Shown: positions 8,480 through 18,234 of the stretch, one piece after another
Layout: each line of letters opens with the position of its first letter
Position numbering within the stretch: the stretch's first letter is position 1
Assembly: GCF_036621415.1 (NCBI RefSeq)
Contig: NZ_CP030943.1
Coordinates: 124,001-188,000, forward strand
Reading direction: 5' to 3'
DNA length: 64,000 bases
Source of the DNA: Nitratireductor thuwali
GTDB taxonomy: Bacteria > Pseudomonadota > Alphaproteobacteria > Rhizobiales > Rhizobiaceae
Notes under the pieces: model-generated
Databases searched by the model: none
Told to the model about the DNA's origin: nothing
The model's input: only the letters and a program-made list of their open reading frames with translations
Translations under genes and position numbers: made by a program

Positions 8480-9238
8480 GCTCAATGCTCCTTCTGCAGT
8501 GCTGTAGTGCGTACGACCGCTGATCGTCGATCAAGGAAGACCGGACCAGACGACATTCCTGCCCGGGGATGGACGAGGATTCTATGCCGGCCCCAAAGCA
8601 ACTTCTGAGGCACAGCCGGGAGGAACCCAAGAAAGGAGCCATGCTCAACCATCGAATCCTCCTCGTAACCGCCGCAGCGGCGACAATCACGCGGCCAGCC
8701 GTCGTTCGGGCGCCCGATCCGCTCACGTTCTGGGGCTGCTGGCCGCGCCTCGATCGTGCTCGCCCAGGCCGTGGCGTGCGGTACGCTCGAAGCGCTCGCC
8801 CCGTTGGTCGCATTCAAGACCTGGCCTACGCCCGACGAAATGGTGCCGGAATCAGCTCCGGCTCAATGAAGGCGGTCATTGTCCCGAGCTATGTGGCCGC
8901 AAATCCCCACCTGAGGCCCTGTTTTTGCTGCGTGAGTTCGGGCGCTAAAAGATGACTTTTTTATTCATCTTTTAGATGCACAACGGCTGCGGAAAATCAA
9001 GAAGTATGCGTGATCAGATCCGAGCCTTCGCAAATGCTCTTCATGATCGGGTTGTACTTCCCCATTTCGGCTTGGTTCGCGCCATTTGATTTCCGCGAGA
9101 AGACATCGTCGCAGGTAGCGTGGTCCCCTGATGCTAACCGTACAGCCCGAAAAAAACAGAAAGTCGCAGTTCCTTGAGGCTGAGGCAATAATAGCGACAC
9201 GGGGTGCGGGATAGCTCAGCGCCCATCGTCTGCTCCTC
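8480..9238. other. Gene-poor stretch between luxR and traB
   Basis: About 760 bases with no convincing gene. Two suggestive pieces exist. On + a frame ending TGA at 8867-8869 has an open run without an ATG and reads VACGTLEALAPLVAFKTWP, which looks protein-like. On - a frame ending near 8997 reads NPIMKSICEGSDLITHTS. In Ti plasmids traH follows traB at this position, but neither piece resembles TraH as known to me, so traH appears absent or eroded. Confidence 0.4.
8945..8975. terminator. AT-rich hairpin downstream of traB
   Basis: A perfect 11-bp inverted repeat (CTAAAAGATGA and TCATCTTTTAG) with a 9-base loop, in contrast to the GC-rich surroundings. It lies about 260 bases beyond the traB stop on the minus strand and could end the traAFB transcript. 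A terminal scar of a lost element is an alternative. Confidence 0.5.
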
Positions 9239-10390
9239 TCAGATGTTGAACGCCATGATAAGTGGAAGATCGAAGAGCCGCGCCCAGGCAATGGTTGCTG
9301 ACTTCTGAATAGCGACAATGCTGGTGCCGTCTGTCCACCAGCCGTTTCCCGTCGCCACAATGATGTCGGGCGAGTAGAGTGTCGATTGCAGAACGGGCCA
9401 TGCAATAAGCTGCTCGTAGCAGATCAACGGGGCAACCCGTGCGCCACCAAATTCGACGATCGGATTGGCGAAGAAGTGCGCCTGCGCGCCGCCGGACTCG
9501 GCAATCAGCGTTAGCCAGGGCTGCCACATTGAGATTGGCACCGGCATTCTCTCTCGGTAGAGGATGCGCGCTCCCTCGCCCGAGATTTCGACCATGACAT
9601 TGTCATAGCCCTGCCCGTCAACCAGGATCGCTCCGGCATTGACGGTGATGTCGACTCCTCTGAGCTCATGGACCCATAGGCGTTCAACAGTCGGCGTCCA
9701 GACACCGGCAGCGCCCTCCGGCAGCACCACGACCTTGTGGCCTTGGGCCGCTGCTGCCTTTATCGCGGCGATCGTCTCATGATGCTGAAATAGCCCGGCA
9801 TATTTGCCGCGCTCGCCTCCGAATTTCGTGTCGACACCGATCCAGCCCTGGGGCAGGCTGGGCTCCGTCCACGTTGCGGCGGACCAGGCAAACGCTCCTC
9901 CCAAGACGAGCGTTGCGATCGGCCAGAACTTCGTTGTCATGGCGAGGAGGCCGATCGCGGCCGCCCCGAGTCCCCACCATCCCCAGCCCGGGAACACGAT
10001 GCCGGCGGCAGTGATCGGATGCGCCCATCCAACGATACCGAAAGGCGGTACGCTAATGATCACCGCCGCGGCGGCATATCGCACAGTCCGCCCCCTTCCC
10101 GACCGCGATGTCCAGAGGACAGCATGCACGGCGACGAAGGCGAGCGATGCGCCGAGCCAGAGCGCGAGGCCTTCGGCGATCCCGCTGCCAAAGTAATTGA
10201 CAACGCCCTGTGGCAAACCGCGTGATGCGGCGAGAAAATATCCCGCCGACACAATGCCGGCCGCGACCCGCGAGGGAGAGTTTGCCCACAGGGCGGGGAA
10301 CCCAAAGGCGAGCGGGAGAGTGATGGGATGGCCGCTCCATCCGATCACGCCGGCCGCAACGGCAAGCACCATGAGACCGACAGTCTTCAC
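9239..10390 (-). CDS. traB: Conjugal transfer protein TraB (nitrilase/Lnt-like)
   Basis: A protein of about 383 residues: several N-terminal membrane helices ([15 protein letters not shown] onward), then a carbon-nitrogen hydrolase domain with the PEGAAG glutamate and ICYEQ cysteine motifs of the nitrilase/apolipoprotein N-acyltransferase fold. This architecture is TraB of Ti-type plasmids, which aids transfer and mating. GTG 10390 is chosen because it would overlap a TGA (GTGA), the same coupling used elsewhere in these operons; ATG at 10372 and 10474 are alternatives. It is the last gene of the traA-traF-traB operon. Confidence 0.83.
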   Translation of the reverse strand: MKTVGLMVLAVAAGVIGWSGHPITLPLAFGFPALWANSPSRVAAGIVSAGYFLAASRGLPQGVVNYFGSGIAEGLALWLGASLAFVAVHAVLWTSRSGRGRTVRYAAAAVIISVPPFGIVGWAHPITAAGIVFPGWGWWGLGAAAIGLLAMTTKFWPIATLVLGGAFAWSAATWTEPSLPQGWIGVDTKFGGERGKYAGLFQHHETIAAIKAAAAQGHKVVVLPEGAAGVWTPTVERLWVHELRGVDITVNAGAILVDGQGYDNVMVEISGEGARILYRERMPVPISMWQPWLTLIAESGGAQAHFFANPIVEFGGARVAPLICYEQLIAWPVLQSTLYSPDIIVATGNGWWTDGTSIVAIQKSATIAWARLFDLPLIMAFNI

Positions 10391-10928
10391 AGCGTAACGG
10401 GTGAATGGTGAGGACGGGAAGGGCCAAGCCGAGGACACCGGCGGCCGGGACCGGCCCGAAATATCTCGAGTCATAGGAACCTGCGAAATCAGAGTGGAGG
10501 AAGATGTGACCGGGCGGCACGTCGCCGCCGGCGAAGGGAAGAAGAGCCCTGCCCTCGGCATCCGCGGCGCGCAGCTCCGATTCTGCGAGCGGCATTCCGT
10601 CAACGGAAACGGAACCGGCGATCTCAACCCGCTGTCCCTCCGTTGCAGCGACGGTCTTGATCAGCGGGCTCAGCCATCCCGGGCATCGCCCCGAACGCAG
10701 ATATCCCCGCTGCCGTGCGAGCGTGAATGCGGACGTTGGCGGCGGGCAGATTATGACGAGATCGCCGACGGCAACCTCGCGGTCGAGCGGCACAATCCGC
10801 CAGATCCCGAGCGGGTAGCTCGGCGTAAGATTGATGCGCAGGCCACCTACATAACCGAGGGTGAACAGGCCGATCACTGCAGCAGCGCCGATCCCGAGAA
10901 TGGCGAGCGCGCGACGCCTGCGGGTCAT
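10053..10928 (-). CDS. traF: Conjugative transfer signal peptidase TraF, with lost stop
   Basis: Residues 1 to about 178 are a full TraF: one membrane helix, then the S26 peptidase pattern with [10 protein letters not shown] (catalytic Ser region), [14 protein letters not shown] (Lys region) and [22 protein letters not shown] near the normal C-terminus. TraF processes the pilin precursor in the periplasm. Normal family length is about 180, but here the frame stays open for another ~110 codons through traB in a different frame, giving Arg-rich non-TraF sequence. A TGA one frame away at 10387-10389 would give the expected end, so a one-base frameshift near the C-terminus is likely. Start overlaps the traA stop. 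Confidence 0.8.
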   Translation of the reverse strand: MTRRRRALAILGIGAAAVIGLFTLGYVGGLRINLTPSYPLGIWRIVPLDREVAVGDLVIICPPPTSAFTLARQRGYLRSGRCPGWLSPLIKTVAATEGQRVEIAGSVSVDGMPLAESELRAADAEGRALLPFAGGDVPPGHIFLHSDFAGSYDSRYFGPVPAAGVLGLALPVLTIHPLRCEDCRSHGACRCGRRDRMERPSHHSPARLWVPRPVGKLSLAGRGRHCVGGIFSRRITRFATGRCQLLWQRDRRRPRALARRIARLRRRACCPLDIAVGKGADCAICRRGGDH

Positions 10929-13900
10929 TTGAGCACCTGGGACTGACGCTGGCTCTGATGCAGCGCCTCGGTCTCCTTGAGTGCCTTCACCGTGCGCTCA
11001 TGGGCAGCGAGCTGCTGGCCGGTGCGCATGATCGGCCAGGCCGCAGCGAGCCTCTCGCGTTCGGCCGCGGGCAGGCCGAGGGCTTGCTTCCTGAACACGG
11101 CGCCGTCGGTGTCCTGCACGCCGTTGGAGAGCAATGTGCGTTCCCCGAACCGCTCGGACACGGCCTTGTTGAAGCCGTCGATTTCGGCCTTGGCCATGCG
11201 GTCGGCCAGCGCGAACCCGAGCGCTGCCGAAAGATCGTTGCGGTCGATCGCATCGCGCACCTTTTCGAGAACGACACGCGCAGCTAGTGAAAGCGCGGGA
11301 ATGTCGATTGAGACGCGACGGCGCAGCGCCGTTTCATCGGCCTCGAGCCTGCGCGTAGCCGCCTCGCGCAAACGCAGGTAGCGCTCGATCTCGCGCCCGA
11401 GTGCCGGGATGTTCGCCTCGGCCTCACGCCGCGCTCCACGATCCGCCCGGCTCGCCATAATCCCATCTCGGCCGCGCAGAGCGCCGATGGAGGCGGGTTC
11501 ACGCGCAAGGACTCCAAGCCGCTCTGACGCTGTTGCACGATCGGTGAGCATGGCGTCGAAGCGCATGGCGCCGAACGCCGCCTCCGGATCTGCGAAGACC
11601 AGGCGGAACCGGTCGGATACCTCCTCCCACTGTCTCGCGACCTCCTTATCCGCATGGACCTTCGCTGCTGCGACCTCCGAGATGGATTTGGAGAATGTGG
11701 TCACGCCCTTGACCATCGGCTCGGCCTCCTTCTTCGATTGGACGGCGGACAGGGTGGTGTCGAACAGGCCGATTCGGACGCCGACGGCGCGGAGCTTGCG
11801 GCCGAGATCGGCAAGGCGCCGCTTCTGGCGCAGCGTCCATTCCAGCCGGTCGCGAGCGAGTGTGCGGGCGACGCGCATGAGATGAAGTCCGCGGCTGTTG
11901 GCGAAGCTGAGCGCCTGCCGGTAGAAGCGTCCGGCGGCATAATCGAGAGTGGTTTCCTTGGCGTTACGCCTCGAAAGGAGCGTCTCGAGACCGCCCGCGA
12001 TCTGGAACGATCGCGCGCCATAGAAGAGCTGGAGGTCCTCTTTGTGCCGGGTCATCGCCACATAGGTCAGGTGCCGGTCCAGCGAGAGTGAGGCGAGCAC
12101 TTTCACGCGATCGACGGTCGCGCCCTGGCTTTTGTGGATCGTGGTGGCGTAGCCGAGATCGAGATTACGGTAGAAGCGCTCCTCGACCTCGACGCGGCGC
12201 CTGTCGGGGCCCTCACCGATCTCGGCGACGATCCTGCCGGGTCCGGCTTCGACCACCCTGCCGATCATCCCGTTCTTGACGCCGAGCGCGCCCTCGTTCC
12301 TGAGGAACACGATCTGGTCGCCAGCGTCAAAATGCCGTGTCCCCTCTTCCGTCCGGAACGCGTGGCCCTCTCCGACAATGCCACGCTCGACCAGCTTTTC
12401 GCGGGCGAGCCGGTTGAGTTCGCGCACGTCCCGGCGCAGATGGGCGAGGATGAGCGTGGACTTTTCGGGATCGTATTCGCGGTTCCAGGATGCGATCAGA
12501 CTCTCGACCGCCTGAGCCTTCAGCTTCTCCCCGATCACCATGCCGCGGCCCCGATAGGCCGCGAGCGCCGCCGTCACATTGCCGCGCGCCAGATCGAGCG
12601 AGGCGGTGCGCATCCAGGCGTCCTTCTGGCGGTAGATCGTCTCGAGTTCGGCATAGCCGGTGCGCTCGACGATGGCGCGGAACGCGGCACCTGCCTCGAT
12701 CGGCTGGAGCTGCTCGGCGTCGCCGACGAGGACGAGCTTGGCGCCGGCCTTCGAGACCGTCTCGACGAATGTCGCCATCTGCTTCGAGGCGACCATGCCG
12801 GCCTCGTCCATGACGAAGATCGTCTTGTTGTCGAGGCGGTTGCGTGCCTCGTTCCAGCGCAGTTCCCAGGACGCCAGGGTGCGGGACGGGATTCCAGCTT
12901 CCGTCTCGAGGCCCTCGGCCGCCTTGCCGGCCAGCGCGCCGCCGACCACCGTGTAGCCTGCCGCCTCCCATGCCTCGCGCGCCGCACGCATCATAGTCGT
13001 CTTGCCGGCGCCGGCGCGGCCGACCACAGTGGCAATCCGCGCGCTGGCGGTCACGTGCGCGATTGCCGTGCGCTGCTCGGCCGACAGACGATCGTGACGC
13101 GCGAACACGTCGGCGACGATCTTCTCCCGGACGCCGAACCCCTTCGCGTTCACAAGCGCGGATGCGCCGGACACCATCTCCGCCTCAAGCCGGATCAGCT
13201 CGCGCGTGGTGAGCTTGTCCGGCAAGCGCGCGCCGGTCGCGAAATCGACGGTCCCAGTTTCGAGACGAAGACAATCCGAGCTCTGAAGAATCCGCGCCAG
13301 GTGCTCCTGGAAGGCAGAGGGATCATCGACATAGCGATGCAGCACCTTGGCGATATCGCGCTCGTCGAACACGCTCTTTTCGCGGCTGACGAGATCGAGC
13401 ACGATCTCCGGCCGGGCCTGAATGCGCTCGGCGTTCACCGCGCGCGCGACCGCGTGTGCTGCGAGACGATCGAGCCTGGAGTCCCTGCCCTCGCGCATTG
13501 CCCTGCGCTCGATCGCCTTTGCGCCCGTGCCAATATGGGTCGTGGGCACGAGGTCGATGCCGCGCTCCGCATAGGATCGTCCGTCGACGCGGATCTCGAG
13601 GCCGCCGAGCGCGAGGTGCTGGTTCTGGAGATCGAACCAGCGTTGCCGCTGCTCGAGGAACTCTGCCTTTTCGCCCGCCCAAAGACGATACTGGATCTTT
13701 CCGGTTTTCGTGCGGACCGCCTGGCCGTCCGCTCCGATCATGGCGACCTTCTTGCCCCCGAAGCCGCTGTCGGTGAGCGGGCGCAGCGTCGTCATCAGAT
13801 GCACATGCGGATTGCCCGGATCGTCGTGATAGACCCAATCGGCTACCTGCCCGCGGCCGAGTAACTGCTCGTGGACGAACTGGCGCACCAGTGCGATGTT

Positions 13901-14230
13901 CTGCTCCTTCGACAGTTCCACCGGCAGGGCGATGATGAACTCCTTGGCAAACTGCGCGTCGGCGCGTTTTTCAAAGGCCTCGACCCTGTTCCAGAACGCT
14001 TCGGCGGCGCCAGCAACCGAGCGGTCGGCGATCATCTCGCGGGCCCAATTCGGTGCATCGGCCGGAAGCAGGAACTCTTCATGGGCGAGATTGCGCTTGC
14101 CCGAATAGTCGACAGTCGTAGCCTCGGCCGCATGCTCCATCTTCGCGCAGTGGCGGTAGGCCGCCGACAGGACGGCACTGCGCCCGTCAGCACGTCCAAT
14201 GATCTGGGGCGTGAAATGCGTGATAGCCAC
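10925..14230 (-). CDS. traA: Ti-type conjugative relaxase-helicase TraA
   Basis: A 1101-residue MobQ-type relaxase fused to a RecD-like helicase, which nicks oriT and unwinds the transferred strand. The N-terminus [24 protein letters not shown] is the relaxase signature with Tyr near the start; the metal-binding histidines are in [12 protein letters not shown] (about residues 141-145). The helicase has Walker [10 protein letters not shown] (about 404-412), FVMDEAGM (Walker B) and [11 protein letters not shown]. The open frame reaches 14374, but GTG 14230 begins exactly where TraA proteins start. It faces traC across oriT and heads the traA-F-B operon. Confidence 0.94.
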   Translation of the reverse strand: MAITHFTPQIIGRADGRSAVLSAAYRHCAKMEHAAEATTVDYSGKRNLAHEEFLLPADAPNWAREMIADRSVAGAAEAFWNRVEAFEKRADAQFAKEFIIALPVELSKEQNIALVRQFVHEQLLGRGQVADWVYHDDPGNPHVHLMTTLRPLTDSGFGGKKVAMIGADGQAVRTKTGKIQYRLWAGEKAEFLEQRQRWFDLQNQHLALGGLEIRVDGRSYAERGIDLVPTTHIGTGAKAIERRAMREGRDSRLDRLAAHAVARAVNAERIQARPEIVLDLVSREKSVFDERDIAKVLHRYVDDPSAFQEHLARILQSSDCLRLETGTVDFATGARLPDKLTTRELIRLEAEMVSGASALVNAKGFGVREKIVADVFARHDRLSAEQRTAIAHVTASARIATVVGRAGAGKTTMMRAAREAWEAAGYTVVGGALAGKAAEGLETEAGIPSRTLASWELRWNEARNRLDNKTIFVMDEAGMVASKQMATFVETVSKAGAKLVLVGDAEQLQPIEAGAAFRAIVERTGYAELETIYRQKDAWMRTASLDLARGNVTAALAAYRGRGMVIGEKLKAQAVESLIASWNREYDPEKSTLILAHLRRDVRELNRLAREKLVERGIVGEGHAFRTEEGTRHFDAGDQIVFLRNEGALGVKNGMIGRVVEAGPGRIVAEIGEGPDRRRVEVEERFYRNLDLGYATTIHKSQGATVDRVKVLASLSLDRHLTYVAMTRHKEDLQLFYGARSFQIAGGLETLLSRRNAKETTLDYAAGRFYRQALSFANSRGLHLMRVARTLARDRLEWTLRQKRRLADLGRKLRAVGVRIGLFDTTLSAVQSKKEAEPMVKGVTTFSKSISEVAAAKVHADKEVARQWEEVSDRFRLVFADPEAAFGAMRFDAMLTDRATASERLGVLAREPASIGALRGRDGIMASRADRGARREAEANIPALGREIERYLRLREAATRRLEADETALRRRVSIDIPALSLAARVVLEKVRDAIDRNDLSAALGFALADRMAKAEIDGFNKAVSERFGERTLLSNGVQDTDGAVFRKQALGLPAAERERLAAAWPIMRTGQQLAAHERTVKALKETEALHQSQRQSQVLK

Positions 14231-14305
14231 GATGAAACAGAACCCGGCGGTTGGACGACATCGTTCCGCCGGCCACGCCTCCCCCGGACCGGGTGCGGGC
14301 GCGGA

Positions 14306-14339
14306 ACGTCGCGTCAGCGACGTATTACTGCGCCCTTGG
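14306..14339. other. oriT: Origin of transfer (oriT), Ti/RSF1010-like nic region
   Basis: Between divergent traA and traC lies a 7-bp perfect hairpin (ACGTCGC, loop GTCA, GCGACGT) followed at once by ATTACTGCGCCCTTGG at 14324-14339. The hairpin-plus-GCGCCCTTGG arrangement matches the nic region of Ti-plasmid and RSF1010-type origins recognised by TraA/MobA relaxases. Nicking is expected inside the TGCGCCC core. Further short dyads downstream (14341-14359 and 14378-14392) may bind accessory proteins TraC/TraD. Confidence 0.85.
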
Positions 14340-14377
14340 AGGCATTCCTTCGGAACGCCGGGATGATCACTCAAAGC

Positions 14378-14392
14378 GTCGGCTTCGCCGAC
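14378..14392. repeat. Short dyad in the oriT-traC interval
   Basis: A 6-bp inverted repeat (GTCGGC, loop TTC, GCCGAC) 40 bases from the nic region. With the imperfect dyad at 14341-14359 it may be part of the relaxosome assembly site or the traC leader. Evidence is limited to symmetry and position. Confidence 0.4.
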
Positions 14393-14482
14393 CCGTCATT
14401 TGTGCCGGGTCGCGCTGCGCGCGATCCCGGCCGATCCTCACCATCGCCACAAAGCGAATGGTTCGAGAAGGAGACGACCGGA

Positions 14483-14746
14483 ATGAAGAAGCCGTCATCG
14501 AAGATCAGGGAAGAAATCACCAGGCTGCAGGAGCAGCTCAGGCAGGCCGAAGCGCGAGAGGCCGAGCGCATCGGACGGCTCGCGCTCAAGGCCGGTCTCG
14601 GCGATATCGAGATTGAGGAGCGCGCGCTCGTGGCCGCCCTTGAGGAGGTCGCGGCGCAGTTTCGCAAAGGGAGCGGCCGGGCGGCCAGGCCCGCGTCCGC
14701 GCAGGTCGCGCCTGGCGCGGCTCAGGGGCCGTCTGGCGAGGCTTGA
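14483..14746 (+). CDS. traC: Conjugal transfer protein TraC
   Basis: An 87-residue protein: [33 protein letters not shown], the typical coiled-coil N-terminus of TraC from Ti-type plasmids, with a short basic Ala-rich tail. TraC is a small relaxosome accessory protein. A longer frame begins far upstream, opposite traA, but ATG 14483 has AAGGAG about ten bases upstream and starts exactly at the family N-terminus. First gene of the traC-traD-traG operon, reading away from oriT; traD begins four bases after its stop. Confidence 0.85.
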   Translation: MKKPSSKIREEITRLQEQLRQAEAREAERIGRLALKAGLGDIEIEERALVAALEEVAAQFRKGSGRAARPASAQVAPGAAQGPSGEA

Positions 14747-14750
14747 GCGG

Positions 14751-14966
14751 ATGCGGCAGGCAAGCCAGTTAGAGGCGCGCAAGAAGGATACGCGCGAGAA
14801 GATCCAGCTCGGCGGGCTGATCGCCAAGGCCGGGCTCCGTTACGAGGAGCGCGCATTGTTGCTCGGCCTCCTGATTGACGGCGCGGGCCGGATAAGGACC
14901 GACGAAGCCGAGCGGGCGCGCCTGATGGCGATCGGGATGAAGGCGTTCGCCGATGACCCCGACTAA
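14751..14966 (+). CDS. traD: Conjugal transfer protein TraD
   Basis: A 71-residue protein with the TraD pattern [31 protein letters not shown]. TraD works with TraC and TraA in processing oriT. ATG 14751 lies four bases after the traC stop; its last codons overlap the start of traG, so the three genes are translationally linked. Complete for the family, which is usually about 70 residues. Confidence 0.87.
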   Translation: MRQASQLEARKKDTREKIQLGGLIAKAGLRYEERALLLGLLIDGAGRIRTDEAERARLMAIGMKAFADDPD

Positions 14967-16866
14967 GCTCGCCTTGCTCCTTGCGCCCGTCATCATTATG
15001 ACGGGCGCGTGCCTCGCCCTGACGGGGATGGAGCACTGGCTCGCAAGCTTCGCCCGCGCGCCGGACGCGCGGCTGATGCTTGGCCGGATCGGCATCGCGC
15101 TGCCCTACGCGGCCGCAGGCGGGACCGGAGTTATCTTTCTCTTTGCGGCCAAGGGTGCGATCTCGATCCGGTCCTCGGGCTGGGGGGTCGTCGCCGGCAC
15201 GTTTGTGGTGATCACAATCGCGGCGGTCCGCGAGATCGGCCGGCTCGCCGCATTCGCCGCAACGGTGCCTCCTGGCACATCGATCATCGAATATACCGAC
15301 CCGGCCACACTGACGGGGGCGGTCGTTGCGGCAGTCGCCGGCGTCTTCGGTTTGCGCGTCGCCATACGCGGCAATGCCGCTTTCGCGTCGGCCGCGCCCC
15401 GCCGGGTCCGGGGCAAACGGGCCATTCATGGCGAGAGCGCGTGGATGACGATCTCCGCGGCCCGGCGCCTTTTTTCCGAGGCCGGCGGCATCGTCATCGG
15501 CGAGGCTTGCCGCGTCGACAGACAAGCGGGCGGCGGGTGCGGCTTCCGCGCCGACGACCGTGAGACATGGGGTGCTGGGGGAAAATCGCCGCTGCTGTGC
15601 TTCGACGGGTCGTTCGGCTCCTCGCACGGGCTGGCCTTCGCCGGGTCGGGCGGCTTCAAGACCACCTCGGTCACCGTTCCGACGGCGCTCAAATGGGGCG
15701 GCGGTCTGGTCGTCCTCGATCCGTCAAACGAGGTCGCGCCGATGGTGATCTCTCACCGGCGCAAGGCCGGCCGATCGGTCTTCGTGCTCGACCCGAAGGA
15801 GCCGGGCACCGGCTTCAACGTGCTTGACTGGATTGGGCGATTCGGCGGGACAAAGGAAGAGGACGTGGTGGCGGTCGCCACCTGGGTCGTGACCGACACG
15901 GCCCGCCAGGCATCGATCCGCGACGACTTCTTTCGCGCGTCCGCACTTCAGCTCATCACCGTGCTGATCGCCGATGTGTGCCTGTCCGGGCATACGGAAA
16001 AAGAGAACCAGCATCTGCGGCAGATGCGAGCCAACCTCTCCGAGCCGGAGCCCAAGCTGCGCGAGCGGCTGCAGCTGATCTACGACAATTCCGAATCCGC
16101 GTTCGTCAAGGAGAACGTGGCGCCGTTCATCGCCATGACGCCCGAGACTTTCTCCGGTGTCTATGCCAATGCGGTCAAGGAGACGCATTGGCTTTCCTAT
16201 CCGAACTATGCCGCTCTGGTTTCCGGCAACAGCTTCTCGACCGACGATCTGGCGGACGGCGACACCGACGTGTTCGTCAATCTCGATCTCAAGACGCTCG
16301 AAGCGCATCCCGGCCTCGCGCGCACCGTTATCGGCGCACTTGCCAATGCGATCTATAACCGGAATGGCAGGGTGAAGGGGCGCACCTTGTTCCTGCTCGA
16401 TGAGGTCGCACGGCTGGGATATCTCCGTATCCTGGAAACCGCTAGAGACGCCGGGCGCAAATACGGCATCAGCCTGCTACTCCTGTTCCAGTCCATTGGC
16501 CAGATGCGTGAGACCTACGGTGGGCGGGACGCATCGAGCAAATGGTTCGAGTCGGCGTCGTGGATCTCATTTGCGGCGATCAACGACTCGGAGACCGCCG
16601 ATTACATTTCGCGGCGCTGCGGCAACACGACGGTCGAGGTGGAGCAGCTCAGCCGGACATCGCGCATGTCGGGATCGTCTCGAACGCGCTCGCGACAGCT
16701 CTCCGCCCGGCCGCTGATCCTGCCCGAGGAGGTCCTGCAGATGCGTGCCGACGAACAGATCGTCTTCACGGCCGGCAATCCGCCACTCAGATGCGGCCGC
16801 GCCATCTGGTTCCGGCGAGACGATATGATCTCGGTTGTCGGACAGAACCGATTTCAGCGGACCTAG
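14953..16866 (+). CDS. traG: Type IV coupling protein TraG (VirD4-like)
   Basis: A 637-residue inner-membrane ATPase that links the TraA-DNA complex to the Trb channel. It has N-terminal membrane helices (about 5-25, 50-70, 78-95, 120-138), then the VirD4/TraG nucleotide domain with the family's unusual Walker [10 protein letters not shown] (231-239), [10 protein letters not shown] shortly after, and [10 protein letters not shown] near residue 480 as Walker B. The C-terminus with [13 protein letters not shown] is also typical. Starts at ATG 14953 overlapping traD. Full length and intact. Confidence 0.95.
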   Translation: MTPTKLALLLAPVIIMTGACLALTGMEHWLASFARAPDARLMLGRIGIALPYAAAGGTGVIFLFAAKGAISIRSSGWGVVAGTFVVITIAAVREIGRLAAFAATVPPGTSIIEYTDPATLTGAVVAAVAGVFGLRVAIRGNAAFASAAPRRVRGKRAIHGESAWMTISAARRLFSEAGGIVIGEACRVDRQAGGGCGFRADDRETWGAGGKSPLLCFDGSFGSSHGLAFAGSGGFKTTSVTVPTALKWGGGLVVLDPSNEVAPMVISHRRKAGRSVFVLDPKEPGTGFNVLDWIGRFGGTKEEDVVAVATWVVTDTARQASIRDDFFRASALQLITVLIADVCLSGHTEKENQHLRQMRANLSEPEPKLRERLQLIYDNSESAFVKENVAPFIAMTPETFSGVYANAVKETHWLSYPNYAALVSGNSFSTDDLADGDTDVFVNLDLKTLEAHPGLARTVIGALANAIYNRNGRVKGRTLFLLDEVARLGYLRILETARDAGRKYGISLLLLFQSIGQMRETYGGRDASSKWFESASWISFAAINDSETADYISRRCGNTTVEVEQLSRTSRMSGSSRTRSRQLSARPLILPEEVLQMRADEQIVFTAGNPPLRCGRAIWFRRDDMISVVGQNRFQRT

Positions 16867-16977
16867 CCAGGAACGGTTCGCGAAGATCTGCCGACATCAA
16901 TGGCATGAATCGATCAGCCTTGATCGATTCAGAATATGCGTTGGACGACGCTTCCGCGTCGAGCGAGACTTCCGGAC

Positions 16978-17244
16978 ATGAACGAACTCCGTCCGGTTCA
17001 TCTTCGCCGCATCGACCCGTCGCAGAACATGCGGCGGTTCTACAGCCTTTCTGTTCAGCCCACATTGTTTGGAGGAGCGTCCCTCGTGCGCGATTGGGGT
17101 CGGATCGGAACGCGCGGACAGTCAATGATCGAAACCTTCGACACACCCGCTGAGGCCGGCGATGCGATGACGCGGCTCGAACGGAGGAAGCGGCGCCGGG
17201 GCTATCTCGACCCGTATGCCCCGCGGAGCGGCAGGCGGGAGTGA
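16978..17244 (+). CDS. WGR-domain protein
   Basis: An 88-residue protein consisting essentially of one WGR domain: MRRFYSLSVQPTLFGGASLVRDWGRIGTRGQ, with the defining Trp-Gly-Arg triplet at about residue 38. WGR domains bind nucleic acids and occur in PARP and in small proteins on mobile elements; no specific role is known here. The frame opens at 16936 but ATG 16978 gives the domain-sized protein. It lies 110 bases after traG and before the DUF736 gene on the opposite strand. Confidence 0.8.
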   Translation: MNELRPVHLRRIDPSQNMRRFYSLSVQPTLFGGASLVRDWGRIGTRGQSMIETFDTPAEAGDAMTRLERRKRRRGYLDPYAPRSGRRE

Positions 17245-17293
17245 AGTGGACGACCGGCGTCGAATCTGGCGGCTGTCGTTCCGCCGATACAGA

Positions 17294-17322
17294 AATGGCC
17301 CCGCCTTTTCGGCGGGGCCATT
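17294..17322. terminator. Bidirectional terminator between WGR and DUF736 genes
   Basis: A 12-bp stem (AATGGCCCCGCC and complement) with the loop TTTTC, between the convergent ends of the WGR gene (+) and the DUF736 gene (-). Both strands have short AT tails after the stem. Good candidate for a shared terminator. Confidence 0.75.
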
Positions 17323-17332
17323 GGGGACCTGG

Positions 17333-17650
17333 TCAGTCCCTGTTGCCGTTGGGGCGGGACCAGATGAGCTGCACGCCTTCCTGGCCTTCCACCTCAATCA
17401 GGGTGGCGTAGATCGGAGCCGGGAAGCTCGGGTCGTCCAGCTTGACCGAAAGGTAGTCGCGTTCGGTCTGCTTGGCCTGTTTCTGCCACGCCGCACCCAG
17501 CTCAACTGCACCCGAGAAGATGCGGAAATGCGGTCCGTTCTCGGAAGGGTTTTCGACGCGCTCGAAGCGGGCCTTGACGTTGAGTGCGAGGGTCTTGATC
17601 TGGCCGGTGAAGCCGGTCTTGGTGGTGGTGAAGGTGCCGATGTTTGCCAT
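17333..17650 (-). CDS. DUF736 family protein
   Basis: A 105-residue protein that starts [21 protein letters not shown], the signature of DUF736, followed by [17 protein letters not shown] and [18 protein letters not shown], all conserved in the family. These small cytoplasmic proteins are found on very many alphaproteobacterial plasmids and integrative elements; the function is unknown. Start ATG 17650 is the family start and follows AGGAAC; the frame extends a little further upstream. Its long leader contains a switch-like repeat at 17769-17825. Confidence 0.88.
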   Translation of the reverse strand: MANIGTFTTTKTGFTGQIKTLALNVKARFERVENPSENGPHFRIFSGAVELGAAWQKQAKQTERDYLSVKLDDPSFPAPIYATLIEVEGQEGVQLIWSRPNGNRD

Positions 17651-18234
17651 TGTCGTGTTCCTTTCGAAGTTCCGAGCCGCGCCCATCGCGGTCTCGATGG
17701 CTGTCGAAAAGATCGGGAACGACCGGCACGCACCTGAAAGGCCGCAATGAAATGGAGGACGGCCGGGAGGAACTTTCTTGGTTCGCGAGGAATGCGAACG
17801 TCAGTTCGCAGGGGAAGAAAGTTCCGGACGAGCGTTGCGAGATGCCGGACGAGGCGGAGCCGGTTTCCGGTCAGACATGCCCCATCGAGACCGCGCCGGG
17901 CGAGCTCCAGAACATCGAGGCGAAGGAAACACGACCACGGCGTCCTAGCCCGGAGCCATTGCTATTCCGCGACACCGGTTGGTGGGATCAATCGCGCGCT
18001 CGACGCTGGCGACCTTCACGGCAGCCGCCACGCCTGCAAACCGGATCTATTCGCTCGTTCTCGCGCGCACGACGAGCGGTGCCGTGGGCAGTCGGCCGAA
18101 GCACATAACCATCGCCCTGACCGTCCTCCGCTGGTCAGCCAGCTTCGGCAGAGTTACGCTTCTGGCATCCGCTGGAAGCCCGATGCCCGAGGATATCCCG
18201 CGACCTGACGGCATTCGAAAAGATCGAAGGCTGG
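17651..18234. other. Long intergenic region with a nested repeat
   Basis: About 580 bases between the DUF736 start and the end of the PP-loop gene, both on the minus strand. Open frames on + here lack ribosome sites and family likeness. The one clear structure is the nested inverted repeat at 17769-17825, described separately. Confidence 0.5.
17769..17825. repeat. Nested inverted repeat with alternative pairing
   Basis: Outer arms GGAACTTTCTT (17769-17779) and AAGAAAGTTCC (17815-17825) enclose GTTCGC (17781-17786), GCGAAC (17794-17799) and GTTCGC (17804-17809). The central GCGAAC can pair with either GTTCGC but not both, so two hairpins are mutually exclusive inside an 11-bp outer stem. On the minus strand it lies 120-175 bases upstream of the DUF736 start. 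Confidence 0.6.

Noticed and set aside
12134..13864. 576-residue open frame on + opposite traA
   Set aside because: Exact antisense of the conserved TraA relaxase; sequence is low-complexity Arg/Asp-rich with no ribosome site or family match. A GC-rich shadow.
17769..17825. Integron attC site
   Set aside because: Nested repeats look superficially like attC, but no core sites, cassettes or integrase are present.
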